64,000 bases of DNA from Siphonodentalium dalli. Its lineage: Eukaryota; Mollusca; Scaphopoda; Gadilida; Siphonodentaliidae. Under the pieces are notes generated by a model that saw nothing but the letters and a program-made list of their open reading frames with translations, made no database searches and had not been told where the DNA came from. Position numbers and translations under genes: made by a program. The DNA lies in NCBI GenBank assembly GCA_032622095.1, contig CP136063.1:24492987-24556986 (forward strand). The letters are read 5' to 3'. Shown one piece after another: positions 46,636 to 59,005 of this stretch (positions are counted from its first letter, which is position 1; the number at the start of each line of letters is the position of its first letter).

Positions 46636-46735
46636 GGTGAATCATCGAAGATAATACAGTTAGCTGTTCTCCAGGATAAAACCCCCGAGATGAATGAAGA
46701 ATACCAGATACACCTGGATAATGTGCAAACTAAAG
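46636..46735 (+). CDS. ADGRV1: ADGRV1-like exon 14 (acidic turn of Calx-beta 6)
   Basis: This short 100-base exon has acceptor 'gatgttttag' and donor 'taaag|gtaacc'. It reads 'GESSKIIQLAVLQDKTPE' then 'MNEEYQIHLDNVQTKG'. Phase 0 in and 1 out fits exons 13 and 15. It was found by motif and phase and is too short for an ORF scan. Confidence 0.88.
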
Positions 46736-47447
46736 GTAACCTCATTTTCTCCAAGCTGATCATTTCAACTCATCCTTATAATGTTCTTAACCCTTTCGTG
46801 GCGGGAGCTGCGCTGGCGCAACATTAATGATAGTTGTTTTACAGACTTTTATGTTATTTCGCTGGATCTCACTTCGAAGGCCTTAATTGAGTCTCTTTAA
46901 AGGTGGATATCTCTTTGTAAACATGTGTTATATAGTTACCGGGGTAGAATATATTAGATATGGATCAAAGACTCCTGTCCGGAAATGCTTCTATTGATTA
47001 ATATTAATTTTATTTCGAATATGTTCTGGTCTAAAAAGGTGTGGTTGTCTAGCGAACGGACAATAGAGGTTACTGTTAACAGAGACCAGAATTTTTTTTG
47101 TGTAATTTTGTCACAAGTAAAGGTTAACTAGACTCATTATCGCTTATAACTATGGAATAAAACAATACAATCAATCAATCTTGGACATTTAACTTTCGGT
47201 TTGTAGCTATAGGAACAGCCTAATGCTCTCTATTGATATATGGTATCGCCCGAATGATCTGTTCTAAAAATAGACCAATAAAGTGTCCCAATAAATCATC
47301 TCATTTCATATTAAATTCATTATTATTATTTTATACCCACACAACTTTTTCAAATTTGTTATCTAAAGAGATAATCCATCTTTAAGATTTTGTATAAAAT
47401 TTGCTGCCAAGTTTACAAACATTTTCTCAATTTCTTTCAACTTTTAG
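46736..47447. other. Intron 14
   Basis: Begins with a half A-family end (TTAACCCTTTCGTGGCGGG at about 46787). The remainder is AT-rich and unassigned. Confidence 0.5.
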
Positions 47448-47627
47448 GTATTGGCGATAGCGGAGCAGCAGTCATAGATAATCAATTTAAAATGGCTAGT
47501 ATTACCATAAAAGGAAGCAACGATCCACATGGAGTTATACAGTTTGCACTAAGCTCACAAAAGATATATGCAGAAGAGAACATTGGAAAGCTGGGTTTAC
47601 AAGTCGATCGCAAGTTTGGTGCCATTG
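47448..47627 (+). CDS. ADGRV1: ADGRV1-like exon 15 (end of Calx-beta 6, start of 7)
   Basis: The acceptor is 'caacttttag' and the donor is 'ccattg|gtgagt'. It reads 'IGDSGAAVIDNQFKMASI', 'KGSNDPHG', 'VIQFALSSQKIYAEEN' and 'LQVDRKFGAIG'. Phase is 2 in and 1 out. Confidence 0.92.
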
Positions 47628-48659
47628 GTGAGTCAAATATTTCGAAAGTTATTCAAATAATGTACATAGTACTCGAGTTCATATCTGTTTTGTTTTTGTT
47701 TTGTGGTTGTAAGTGTTACTACACAAACAAAATTGACCTTCTTGAAAAGTGCTTGAATAAAGGTACTCAATCTGATTTGATGGCCCCCTTATAATCAGAT
47801 TCCAACAACAGCAACACTTTTAGATATGCCGCTTCAGTTATCAGAATCGATTAATTGCCAAAAAATAATGCTCACCACTGTCAACTATAGTTTAAAATTG
47901 CCCCGAAACCAGCCGAAACGTGTTATTTATCAACATGTTGTTCTACGAAATTTGGCCTTATTATCAAACCAAAGCCTCTTGGTTTTAGAGTTATCCATCT
48001 TCATCCGCAATTTGGTCTGAGACCATCGGCTCGTCGATATTTTACTGGGCCACTAATAAGTCTCCATTGTGAAAAATAATAGATTTCAAAATCGATATTT
48101 AATTACGCTGAGCTTTCATAGGTGGGTTCCTCAACTCGAATCAAATATTTTTTACCCACGAATCCAAATAAATAGTAATTGAGGGGCGCTTAATTGGATA
48201 ATGCATCTTTAAATTAAATCCTTGGAATAGTCATCAATTTTTCCATTTTTTGATATGATTATTATCTACTTTGTTGAGTTGAGTATTTCTGCTTTGTGTT
48301 TTAATATCTTTATTAACCCTTTCTATACTAGATTCTCCCAAATAGTTATAAAAGTATATATTGGGAACATCTATTATTCATTTGTAGCGGTGTTGAGTAG
48401 TAAGTAATATTATCTGAACAATTCCTGAGGGATAGCTACTCATCAATGGGTATTTAGTACAGAGAATTAGACTTCAATGCCATTTTTTTTTTTTACTTTT
48501 TGTGAACTTTGGCTTGACATCATGTTGCCAGACAACTTTTAGACTTGCCAATGTTTCACTGCTCGACTAATGTGGCAAGTGACACTTTTATACGGTTAAC
48601 AAGATTGCAGCTTCCAAGCAGATCTATAATCTTTAATATACTTCATTATATTTATTCAG
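47628..48659. other. Intron 15
   Basis: A C-family MITE lies at about 48314-48470 (TTAACCCTTTCTATACTAGA). The remainder is unassigned. Confidence 0.55.
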
Positions 48660-48914
48660 GTGCCATTCGGATTGGATATCAGGTAGAGAAAGGTTCGCTA
48701 TCCAAATTGAGTCCGCTGTTATCGGAGGCGGAGCCCGACCTAGATTTCACACCTGTCACAGATTATATTGACGTGCCTGATGGGAACCCATCAGCTACAA
48801 TAGAGGTTGACATTCTCAATGATAACATACCTGAAGTGGAGGAGACATTGTTAGTTAAGATTACCAGTGTTAATCTGCTGCAACCTTTTCCAAATACTCC
48901 TCAACCGAGACTGG
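48660..48914 (+). CDS. ADGRV1: ADGRV1-like exon 16 (Calx-beta 7)
   Basis: The acceptor is 'tttattcag' and the donor 'ctgg|gtaagt' is a near-perfect match to consensus. It reads 'AIRIGYQVEKGSLSK', 'FTPVTDYIDVPDGNPS', 'ATIEVDILNDNIPEVEE' and 'LVKITSVNLLQPFP'. The repeat has a longer than usual loop between its middle strands. Confidence 0.93.
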
Positions 48915-48964
48915 GTAAGTGGAAGTTTATCAGATATTTTGTTTAAAACTTGTGCTTGTCATTT

Positions 48965-49432
48965 GGGTATCCAGGATCTATACAAAATAATTGTTCCTTA
49001 TTTTGTATAGACAAGCCATGCGTTGTTTATTCTAAAGTCACTATTTTCAAAGAGCATCAGATTCAGTATAACATCACAATTATTGTCTTATAGGATTGCA
49101 GAATGTGACAAAGGAATTGTTTAAAGATTCTAAAATGTTTTCTAAATAGCAACATCGACCCATCAACATTGATGGTCTTACATTTATAATATAATCTTGG
49201 GTATCCATGATGTATGAACAAATAATCGTTCCTTATTTTGTATTGATAAGCCATGTCTTGTTTATTCTAAAGTCACTATTTTCAGGGAGAATCTATCAGA
49301 TTCAGTTTAACAACACAATTATCTTACAGGATTGTAAAATGTGACAAAGGAATTTTTTAAAGATCCTAAAATGTTGACTAAACAGCAACACCGATCCATC
49401 AACATTGATGGTCTCATATTTATAATATATTC
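48965..49432. repeat. 234-bp tandem duplication in intron 16
   Basis: Two diverged copies start with GGGTATCCA at 48965 and 49199. They share phrases such as 'attgttccttattttgta', 'tctaaagtcactattttca' and 'atcaacattgatggtct'. Confidence 0.85.
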
Positions 49433-49544
49433 AGCTACATTGAAAATATTTTCGATAAGGAAACAGCACATCTCAAATCATAATTCTCAGCATCTTCATA
49501 CACAAATAGTCCTCTCTGTATCACTGAACCTATAATTTTTTCAG

Positions 49545-49629
49545 CAACGGAGGGAATAATTTCTGAGGTTATCATTAATGCTAACGATGGAACCCGAGGA
49601 GTTCTGGCCTTTGCTGCTGACTCAGCAAA
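49545..49629 (+). CDS. ADGRV1: ADGRV1-like exon 17 (end of Calx-beta 7, start of 8)
   Basis: The acceptor is 'attttttcag' and the donor is 'gcaaa|gtaagt'. It is 85 bases, phase 2 in and 2 out. It reads 'ATEGIISEVIINANDG' and 'TRGVLAFAADSA'. The split codon becomes Asn with exon 18, giving 'SANVTVDEVAKNISLSV', a good repeat start. The next exon is 8.5 kb away across a stack of transposons. Confidence 0.9.
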
Positions 49630-50730
49630 GTAAGTACCTCACATATAGGGGCCTGCAAATTTGCACTTTTACGTAAATTTGAAATCCGTTATCGAATCTG
49701 GAGGCAGATGTCGATATTGAATCAAATCTTAAATTGAATTGGCTAGTCACTGGTTCATAGCGTCTTCAAAGTTAGTCGCAAGTTTGCTCCTATTGGGCAT
49801 TGGGAAATTTCAGCACAAGTATTTTTGAAGGAAAATAACATCGCATTTGGGATTCTCTGGTTGTATAGGCCTAATTTATATACATTCCAATTCAGTTTTA
49901 GTAATTAAACTAAAATGTGTCTATTATAAAGTATATAGGCTTATGTGCGAAATAATTATGTAGTCTGCAGTAATGGAGCATGTCAAAACCTCTTTCACAT
50001 ATGCGAAATAAAATGCGATAAAAGAGCGAAAAATGTGGCGTCATTATTGTTGTTTTTTCGACATTATCAGAGTTTTTTCATCACTATTGCATGCCGTATT
50101 AACGCTGTACGTTTTCGTCAATTTTACGTCATTTTCGTAGTTTCGGAGTTTTGCTCAAATTTTCGCTGTTTTGTTTCGACATGTTATCGCAGTGTTTGTT
50201 TTCGTCAAGATCGCAGCATTGTTTCCGTCAATATTGCTGTAGTGTCGATATGATTGGCAGCAGTTTGTGTTATGCCATGGTCGCAGTTTTATACCGATGT
50301 GTCACAAACGGGAAGATGTCAGTGTCCGTGCTTTTTCTCCGATAAGAAATCCAATGAACACTTAAATGAAAAAACTCCGATTTAGTAAATTTCTCCGATC
50401 TTCTAAAATCTCCGATTTGGTTAATATCGGACAATTCAAACTTCGTTTAATGAACTATTATTAATAGAAGATTAAAGTCCCAAATAAATTATTCCCAGAC
50501 CCCGATTTATATAATAGGATACACATGCTATTTTCCGTGTCACATTTCAAAACTACATCCATGGGTTTACAGTAAAGGTTGAAGCCCCCAATATCTCGTG
50601 AAGCAAGAGCTATTAATTGCTACAATGTCGAATTATGAGTGCTGTAGTGGTACCGTAAACAATGCAAATTTTGATTTCGTATAAGTTTTTTTGGGTGATT
50701 ATGTAACTTGTCCTCATTTTGGGTAAACGT

Positions 50731-53521
50731 CAGTGGTGCCGATTAATAAATTTTCATTTTGAAAATCGACTTTTTTAGTTCAAATAACAATGCATGTTAT
50801 ACAACAACACAAGAACGCTGGCATACAGCGTATTTGCAAAGAACTTATCTCAACTTAAGAGGCAATATTTTGCACCGTATTTACAACACTAATCTAACCC
50901 AGAAACCCACCCACGCAAACATTTGTGACAATGTAACTTTCAGTTGCGGCGTCTTTTGAGGTCGGGCCGACAGAGTAATCTAGTTCCGTCTTGGTTTCAT
51001 GTCACGGCGGTTTTTCTTTTAATGTGCCGACGCATGTGTATACTCCGCGGCACTCATGATAGCAGATGTTCAGCGGTCACGTGCTATTCCGCTTTTGAAG
51101 TTTTCAATTGGTTATGGCGAATTTCTCAGTCAAAATGGGCGTGTCAATTGGAAACTGACAGAATAATTTTATATATTTTCCCGTCAACTGGCACCCGGTG
51201 CAAATCTTCACGATGTCCCAACAAAAAAAGTCAGACGTATGGAAGCATTTTACGAAGATAAACGAAAAAAGCGTTTCATGTAATACATGCAAAAAAACAT
51301 TTGCATTCCACGGATCGACAACGACGATGTTCACACATTTACGAGCGATCCACAGCGGTGTATTAGGCCCCAAAGAAAGTACGACCCAGACCACACTTGC
51401 AGCATTTGCAGGGCCGAAAATTGGGGAACGCAAGAAAAAGGAAATTAGTGATAAAGTGGCGTGATTCATTATTAAGGACATGTTACCTTTAAATACGGTC
51501 GAAGGCACTGGATTTCGAGAGTTAATGAAATGCGTGCAACCAGATTACACAGTTCCGGGTCGAACATATATCCGTGGGCTCATTGAAGAAAAGTACGAAA
51601 CGTGCAAGGGAGGGCTGATCGACAAATTGTCTCAATTTTCGGATAAAAGAAACAATGGCAGTGCTACACTATTACCACAGACATATGGACTAGTCGTAGT
51701 AACGACCCATACACTACATTGACTGTACATTGTTTGAATGATGAATGGGAAATGGAGAGCTACGTCTTATGTACAGAACTGATGCCCGAACAGCATACTG
51801 GAGAACACATTGCTGACCGTATTCTTAACATACTTAAAGATTTCAGAATTCCAACGGACAAAGTAACAGCTATCATTCATGATAATGCCTCTAACGCCGT
51901 GAAAGCTGCTTCTGTACTGAAAGAGAAAATAGCTGAAAGTAAGCCTACTGGTGCCAATTCAAGTGACGTAAGCATCGTGAGCGTACCGTGCACAGCTCAT
52001 ACCCTACAACTGACGATAGTCACAGGTTTAGATGTCCGGCAATTGTCTACCCTTTTAGGAGGTTGTCGCAGATTGGTATCACACTTCCATCATAGCGCTA
52101 GGGCAACACAGGAATTGTACAAAAAACAAGAGCAGATGAATATGCCGAAATGCAAGCTCGTGCAAGAGTGTAAAACGAGGTGGAACAGTTCTTTGTACAT
52201 GCTCAACAGACTAGCCGAGCAGCACTAGCCCGTGGTAGCTGTCCTATCTGACGACTCCATAACGAAAAGAAGTGATGCGGCCACATTAGACTTAACTAAT
52301 GAACAATGGACTCTTATGGTTGATGTGTTTAAAGTTCTTAGGCCGTAACCACTCTACTTTCTTCAGAAACTGATGTTGGGATATCTTCAGTTTTGCCAAT
52401 GATGGCGGGATTGATTGACAGACTAGCATCAACGGACAGTGACTCGCGTGTTGTCGCTACCATAAAGGACAAGATAAGTTCTGACATTAAACCCAGGGAA
52501 ATTTTTATCATTGCTTCATCCCTCGATCCAAGGTATCATGACCTGAGTTTTCTCAAGGGCAAGGATGGCGAAAAAACTTTGGACAGTGTGGCGGAAATGC
52601 CTAAACGTTTTAAAACAGAATATTCTGAAATGCACAAGGAGCAAACTGGCACAGAAGAGCAAAACAAAGACTGTTCGCAAGATACTGTATTTTCGAAAAC
52701 CTCGGAGGAACCCCCCGCAAAGTTATCTTCGATTGAATTAATTTTCGGTGTTCGCCAGGAACGCGAGTATTCCGATACAGATATATCAGACGAATTCATT
52801 AAGTTCCATCGTGAGATTCCGTTACCGCATGAAGAATTTCCACTTAAATGGTGGAAAGGGAATGAACATCGCTACCCACACCTTGCGGAACTCGCGAAGA
52901 AATATCTGGGTGTGCTAGCAACATCTACTCCATCAGAGAGAACATTCTCGTGTTCGGGCTATATTGTGACCGCGATGCGTGCTCTTCTCAAACCAGATGT
53001 CATGGACAAACTCGTATTCTTGAATAAGAATATTGACAATCGAATGAATTGAGAGATTCCCGACTTTGAATTAAGGCACGATCCCGAACTTCAAATTCAA
53101 TTAATGCACGATCCCAAATTCACGAACAGTCTCACGAAGCACGTGGCCCGACAAGAGTTGGGAGTATTTTTCCGATTTTTTCGTTCAATTTGTTTAATCA
53201 AAATGATTTCTGAATCTGCTTAGTGCTTACATAAAGTTCATAAACTACGAGTAATTATTTTGTTTTTATTGTTTAATAGAGGCATTTGAATTTATATGGG
53301 AACAATTTCTCAGAACTAATGCACTAATTTCCGATGTGCGGTGCCCATAAAACGGGAGTTATACTTACAGACGCACCTCTTAATAGTCTCTTTTTTGGCA
53401 TCTATTTACTACAAATTAAATCTCTATTTGAGATTTAATTTCATGGGTTGAAAAATCGATTAATCGTCGATTATAGCCACTGATTAATCGATTTTGAAAA
53501 TCCAAAATCGCGGCAACCCTA
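50731..53521 (+). mobile_element. hAT transposon, nested
   Basis: The ends are CAGTGGTGCCG and CGGCAACCCTA, each followed inward by TTTTGAAAATCGA-like sequence. The flanking 8 bp are GTAAACGT (50723-50730) and GTAAACGG (53522-53529), one mismatch. An 8-bp target duplication is the hAT rule. It carries a broken transposase. Confidence 0.85.
51198..53052 (+). pseudogene. BED-finger hAT transposase, decayed
   Basis: The BED zinc finger is at codons 8-50 ('DVWKHFTKINEKSVSC', 'CKKTF', 'HLRAIHSG'). An in-frame TGA at 51462-51464 is followed by 'DMLPLNTVEGTGFRELM'. A frameshift near 51670 restores 'TTDIWTSRSNDPYTTLT'. A TAG at 52226 and a second frameshift near 52345 follow. The last frame (52393-53052) ends with the hAT dimerisation region 'FPLKWWKGNEHRYPHLAE' and 'LATSTPSERTFS'. 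It belongs to the ZBED-like hAT group. Four lesions rule out function. Confidence 0.9.
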
Positions 53522-55523
53522 GTAAACGGTCACCGTTTAATTGTGCGAACTATTATGAATAAAAGAATACAGTCCTGACCAAAATAAATTATTCCACAAC
53601 CCTGATTTATAGTATACTTTCCGTGTGCCACGTAGAGTTTCTACAGTTTCAATTTGTCTTTCTATATCAAACCCACATTTTAATGTGGAAGCAAATCAGG
53701 GGGTTTACACTACAGTAAAAGGTGACAAAGCAACATCGTCAGATTCTGAGAATATCGTAAAGCTGGTGCTAGTTGTGTCGTAAACAATGCTTTCATTTTC
53801 GCAATATAAGTATGAAATCATTGTTAGATAGATATCGGAAGCGCAGTGCTATTAATTCGTCCGCGACTTTTATTTCAAATCTACACATTTTATTCAATAT
53901 ATATCAGCGATCAGATGCTATAAAGTTAAGTTAATACAAAACTTAATATAATAGTTTGTTAAATTGGAATTTCCATGAATTGCACATGCTTCTGTTATGT
54001 TGTGCTATTTATAGCACTGTAATTTCCCAGGCCAATCCTAGTTTCGTTTGTGGGTACCATTGACTGGCAGAGGAGTTGAATGTTATATTTTTCTCGATTC
54101 TTTATTGAATAAATAATTAAAACATGGATAATGATATACATACCATTATAAAACAATGAACTTAGGGGGTACGGCTCTATGCCTGGCGTTGATACAACGT
54201 GATGAGGGCTTGTTCTATATATCGGATCCATGCTTTGCTGGATGGACGGCTGTCGCTCCCATTGTGGGTTGGTGCAGCTGGTTTCAAATTTCTGTGTGAT
54301 TTCATCCTTTTTCTGTTGGATGTGTGATACCTGGGGTTTTGAAAACCCTAACTTCGCAATATCGACCTGTATAAACTGCTGGTCTAATAATTTCCCAACT
54401 GCGTATATGCCCGCTAACGATAGATCAGTTCGATTTCATCACGGTTTCGTAGCCATGATTGAACTGATAATATTATGACATTCAGTCGCTTGATTTGGGA
54501 TTTTATATATCAAATGTGCTGTTTTGGCCAACGAGTTAAACCATTGTTCACTAATTGAGAAGACATCACAACACCAAAAATCTGTCGCACAGTTCATGCA
54601 TAGTTGTGAGGGACCGGTATACGTCATAGGTTTGTATAGCCTTTCGCTAAATGTCACCACTTCACACATTTGGAATGTGTTGACTATTGTTTAATTAGGC
54701 CTTATTCGAACTCATAGCTATCAAAACAGTCGAACTATTTTCCTTCACACAGTTCAGCCAATCAAAATTCAGCTGGCATCTGATTTACGCAGAAGCAAAA
54801 ATAAATGCGCGAATTTATGAAGTGTAAGTTGTAACAATATTTCGTCGTTTGTGAATATCGATCAATGTTTCGACGTCGCGACTTTTGCGTTGTTGAAAGT
54901 TTCGACATTTTACTAAAATGTTTAGCCTGTTGTGATTTCGATGTTATAGCGTTTTTATGGCCAGTCGCTTTCGACGTTATTGCATTATTTTTCATCATTT
55001 TCGACATTTCATTTTTGCACAATTACGTCAGATTACGTCAAAAGTTTTTCGGCATTATCAACATTATTTTTGCATATGCGAAAGAGGTTTTGACATGCTC
55101 CCTAAGGCTAATCATTATCTTGATGCAAGTTGATATCATTATCGCATACTCTAGAAAGAATTATTTCTGGCAATGTGATAATGTGACATTATATATATCG
55201 GTGAACACCTACAAGTGTACAGTTTGTGAACAAAGTCACATATATGCCTATATTTACCAGCCATCACTCATAAAATGCTAGGTCCTTTTGGAGAGTTTGC
55301 GTTTTTTGACATTATATAAGTGAAAAAATGTCTGATAATTTCACACAATATGCATGTTTCAACAAATATTGCAGATAACTCCTAATTTCATCATCATGCG
55401 CAAAATTCACAACAATGTATCTATGATGGAGACAATTTTGATATCCGAAGATATTCGAATTGGGGGTCCAATTTAGCATGGACTTTGAATCACACTGGCA
55501 ATATCGCAGGCCCCTACTCACAT

Positions 55524-55710
55524 ACAGTAATGCCCTAAGTAATTGACTCCTTAACCACAGCAGAATTATGGGTAACTTTTCAGGATTTAGTCGGAAATAT
55601 GCCTTTATGCCATTCATGAAAGCCAACAAGCTATATTTCCGACTAAATCCTGAAAAGTTACCTATAATTCTGCTGTGGTTAAGGAGTCAATTACTTAGGG
55701 CATTACTGTA
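55524..55710. mobile_element. Foldback MITE, D family copy 4
   Basis: Full-length copy from ACAGTAATGCCCTAAGTAAT to GGGCATTACTGT, directly after element R. Confidence 0.85.
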
Positions 55711-55732
55711 GTACTGTCTTAGAGCTTGCTAA

Positions 55733-57456
55733 GGGGTCATCTCAAAACTCTAATCGGTACCGATTGCCATTTACCGATTGTAATCAAGCCTTTTGAATCG
55801 GAAATCAATCAGTAAGTCGGATAGCGTAATTACGTTTAGAGCGTGATGAATGGTAAAATCGGTACCGATTTTACCGATCAATGCACAAGAGTGAACGCCA
55901 CAGTCGGTAAGACAATCGGTGAAATCGGTACCGAATTAAGACGTTTAACGTTTGATTTTTGTTGCACAAAAGAGTGAACACCGCAGTCGGTAAGACAATC
56001 GGTGAAATCGGTACTGATTGAGACGTTTTACATTGTATCGTCGTTGTGTGAAAGCAACACACACCTGTCGTTGTTTATGCCAGACCATAAATCATCGGGG
56101 GATTCCCCCGGAAAAAATCCTGTACTAGGCTATGATCCCTACACATTTACAACAACGGGACTACCCTGGATTGGACTACTTTTACTTTGCACGCGTTTAA
56201 ATTCAAAATTAAAAAAAATTATTTTCCAATGTGCGTCTTATATGAGATATAAAAGTGACCATTATAAAATCCGCCTACTGTGTGAATAATATTTATTTCT
56301 AAATGCAAATGGATTAATGTTAAATCTATGCTAAACAGTACTTTTTCGGCACTAAGTATTCCTCCGCGCACATTGTCGGAAGTTTGTTTTGCGCGCATTC
56401 TGTCATTTTTGAAGTCAATTTGACATTTTGGGTTTCGAAGTTTGAAACATTATCAACTTAATCAAGGTGAATCGACGCACATCAAACAAAATTATTATTA
56501 ATATTTATTTTTTACAAAGACAAAAAGCCTTTCTGTCCTTTTGTTTTCAATTATAAATAGTAATCTAACACAGACACTCGAAAGCATGTGTTTGTCAAAA
56601 AGTAAACAGATTCGAGGTACCTGGCACGTGCAGTGAGCCTACGATTTGCAGTATGTTTTCATATACTTATTCAATCGGTAATTTTGTTTCTGAGCATCGT
56701 GTAAACGGAACTGTTGTTCTGAAAAAAGTGCACATGTTCCGAGATACTATTTGTTGCAGAACTACGGTCTTTCAAATTACCGATTGAATAAGTATAGGAA
56801 AACATTGAAAACATGGATGGTGACGAGTCGCTACTCGCTAATGCCAGTAATGGTGAAAAATGTTTTAAGCTCCGTTAATTTGCTGTCCGGAACGATTTTA
56901 TCGCTGCAGAATTGTAGCTGAGTTTGTTATTTATAGGAAACAGGCGACATATGCCCGGTATTTTGTGTTTAGTGTTTTATTTGAGATATGTTTGTCTGGG
57001 CACATGGTTAAGCCTGCATAACTTGAGTATATTATATTAGGATACCGATCTATAAACTCCCTTATTTTGGGACTTTATGTCCAGTAACTGTGCCTATGGT
57101 ATATATATAATACAGGCCTACGTGGTACCGGTATTAACTTAAAAATAAATACATAAACCAATTAAATCATGTGTTGCCAGACCAATAGCTAGTGAATTAC
57201 TCAGGTGCTGCGACCATTAGCGACGTTATATGTGAGTAACGTTCTGATCGGTAGATTCGGTACCGATTGTGACCGTCACAAATTGATATAATCGGAAAAA
57301 TCGATACCGATTTCACCGATTGACGCGTTGTTCAAAAACGTCGTTTCTACGTTGTAATCTGTATTTTATTGGTAGAAATGACTTGCACAATGCGTCGTCA
57401 ATCGGATAAATCGGTGTTTTTGCCCATTTGACCGATTTTAGTTTTGAGATGACCCC
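55733..57456. mobile_element. Harbinger-like element H, copy 2
   Basis: It is inverted relative to copy 1, from GGGGTCATCTCAAAACTC to AGTTTTGAGATGACCCC, with TAA on both sides (55730-55732, 57457-57459). It has no nested insert. At 55946-55948 it shows the empty site corresponding to the insertion in copy 1. Confidence 0.88.
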
Positions 57457-57640
57457 TAACATGGTTCAATTTGGCACCATGGTGGTTTGCAAGCACCTGA
57501 GGTGAATCCTCTTGTTTAATCTTGGAACCATAATAGGAAGAAAAATGCTTCACCCATTTGTTTTGGTCCAGTAAGTTTATACAAAGAGATAAAAGAAATC
57601 TTTATCCAGTGAAAGTTACATGGGACCCAAGATTTGTACT

Positions 57641-57750
57641 CGGTGAGAGCTTTCCGATGAATGGCAACTAGCCATATTTCCGACTAAATCCTGAAAAGTT
57701 ACCCATAATTCTGCTGTGGTTAAGGAGTCAATTAATTAGGGCATTACTGT
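57641..57750. mobile_element. Foldback MITE, D family half copy
   Basis: Only the right arm (AGCTTTCCGATGAATGGC to GGGCATTACTGT) is present. The end of a dispersed repeat precedes it at 57460-57520. The stretch 57751-58108 is unassigned. Confidence 0.75.
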
Positions 57751-58108
57751 TTAGAAGAATTCTGTATCCGACCTATATGTATCAGACTATGACATCACGA
57801 TTAGCTGAAACTGCCAGTGCAAACGTCACTCATGTACCCCCGATATTCCACGTGCTCATATACCACCGATGTTTGATGCAAGATTTATTCAACCCCGCTG
57901 TGATGGCTGATGGGGGACATGGCAATTTTAACATGGCATTGCAGCCATTTAGATTGCTCCTTACAACCATATGTGGGCAAAACATATATTTTCTCCCTTA
58001 CTTGCCTGCTTGCACATAGATGCGTGGAATATTCATGTTGTTGTTGCTCCTGTATGCATATGCAGTTTGTGTAAGCAACGTTATGAAAGCAATGTCTTTG
58101 TATTTTAG

Positions 58109-58253
58109 TGTGACAGTTGACGAGGTGGCCAAAAATATATCACTATCTGTGCATCGAGATCGGGGAACATTTGGGAACGTGTCTGTATTTTTTTATGCAC
58201 AGAGCATCACACAAGGAGCCGTTCCAGGAACCGATTACAGAATAGAACCTCAG
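58109..58253 (+). CDS. ADGRV1: ADGRV1-like exon 18 (Calx-beta 8)
   Basis: The acceptor is 'tgtattttag' and the donor is 'cctcag|gtatga'. One base completes the split Asn codon. It reads 'VTVDEVAKNISLSVHRDR', 'GTFGNVSVFFYAQSI' and 'PGTDYRIEPQ'. It ends in phase 0. Confidence 0.93.
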
Positions 58254-58266
58254 GTATGACTGAAGA

Positions 58267-58474
58267 TTAACACCTTCTTTACTGCATGAGTAGTTCCCTG
58301 TTGTCTGTTGAGCTTATTATCTGAACATTTTCCCACCAATCAATAGGTATCTGCACTTACATTATGTGTCATCTGCTTATATTCTATAAACGTCCCTCCT
58401 GTTCAATAATAGACTATTCGAATGTATAGTTTTATAACTGAATGGGAGAATCCATTTAGTAAAGAAAGAGTTAA
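58267..58474. mobile_element. piggyBac-like MITE, C family
   Basis: TTAACACCTTCTTTACTGCA to TTTAGTAAAGAAAGAGTTAA, in the intron between exons 18 and 19. The 82-codon frame at 58495-58743 has no recognisable content. Confidence 0.75.
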
Positions 58475-58808
58475 CTCTTTCATTTCTGAATGGATTGTCC
58501 TATTATATTTGCGATGGTTCACAACATGAAATTTCAGAGGAATTTTATTTCGCTTTTCTTAGCACAGTTGATCTGCTCTGTGTGACACTTAAAATCCATG
58601 CTCAGGCTAATATGCAGCTTGATCAACTCTTGCTAAAGGGCTTCTGTTTCATCATGGGTTGGCGCCATTGCCATTGCAGTCCATCTCTCCATGTGTGCAC
58701 CCATCAACAATTTCTGCTGCACACCATACAGATTGTCAACTAGATGAAAACAATTCGATAGAAATTAATTGTGTCTTTATATGTGTATTGAATTTCTCTA
58801 TCTCATAG

Positions 58809-58950
58809 GAGCTTGAGTTTGCATTTGGACAAGATTCAACAACAATCGGAGTAGAGATATTCAATGATGATTTGCCAGAACCAGATGAACAGATAGAGAT
58901 TATTCTGATAAACCCAAAAGGAGGAGTAGAGCTGGGTGTTCCTAGTAGAG
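58809..58950 (+). CDS. ADGRV1: ADGRV1-like exon 19 (Calx-beta 8)
   Basis: The acceptor is 'ctatctcatag' and the donor is 'tagag|gtaact'. It reads 'ELEFAFGQDSTTIGVEIF', 'NDDLPEPDEQIEIILI' and 'GGVELGVPSR'. Phase is 0 in and 1 out. A fragment of a dispersed foldback repeat starts about 12 bp after the donor. Confidence 0.92.
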
Positions 58951-58961
58951 GTAACTAACTA

Positions 58962-59005
58962 ATTCTACTGTGGTTAAGGAGTCGATTAATTAGGTCATTA
59001 CTGTA
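58962..59005. repeat. D-family end fragment
   Basis: The terminal 44 bp of the D foldback ('ctgtggttaaggagtcgatt' to 'ttactgt') lie just after the exon 19 donor. The uninterrupted R relative occupies about 59140-59650. The stretch 59650-60000 is AT-rich with an (AT)n run near 59877. Confidence 0.7.

Larger units (their letters stand above)
49975..55101. mobile_element. 5.1-kb foldback-ended element
   Basis: Terminal inverted repeats of about 34 bp start GGAGCATGTCAAAACCTC (two mismatches). Both subterminal regions (50040-50240 and 54840-55060) are rich in TTTTCGACATTAT-like motifs. About 220 bp of diverged sequence is directly repeated at 50455-50680 and 53545-53800, on either side of the hAT transposon. 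Confidence 0.75.
49647..55513. mobile_element. Element R with nested insertions
   Basis: The outer ends are ATAGGGGCCTGC and GCAGGCCCCTAC. The left 330 bp and right 400 bp match the two halves of an uninterrupted relative at about 59140-59650 (for example 'gaaatccgttatcgaatc' and 'cctaatttcatcatcat'). So the 49975-55101 element is an insertion in R. R begins 17 bp after the exon 17 donor. Confidence 0.7.

Noticed and set aside
50455..53800. Direct repeats around the hAT as LTRs of a retrotransposon
   Set aside because: They lack TG/CA ends and primer sites, and the enclosed ORF is a hAT transposase with its own 8-bp duplication and inverted ends.
54865..55281. 138-codon plus-strand ORF
   Set aside because: It runs through TTTCGAC-rich subterminal repeats of the 5.1-kb element; low complexity and no motif.
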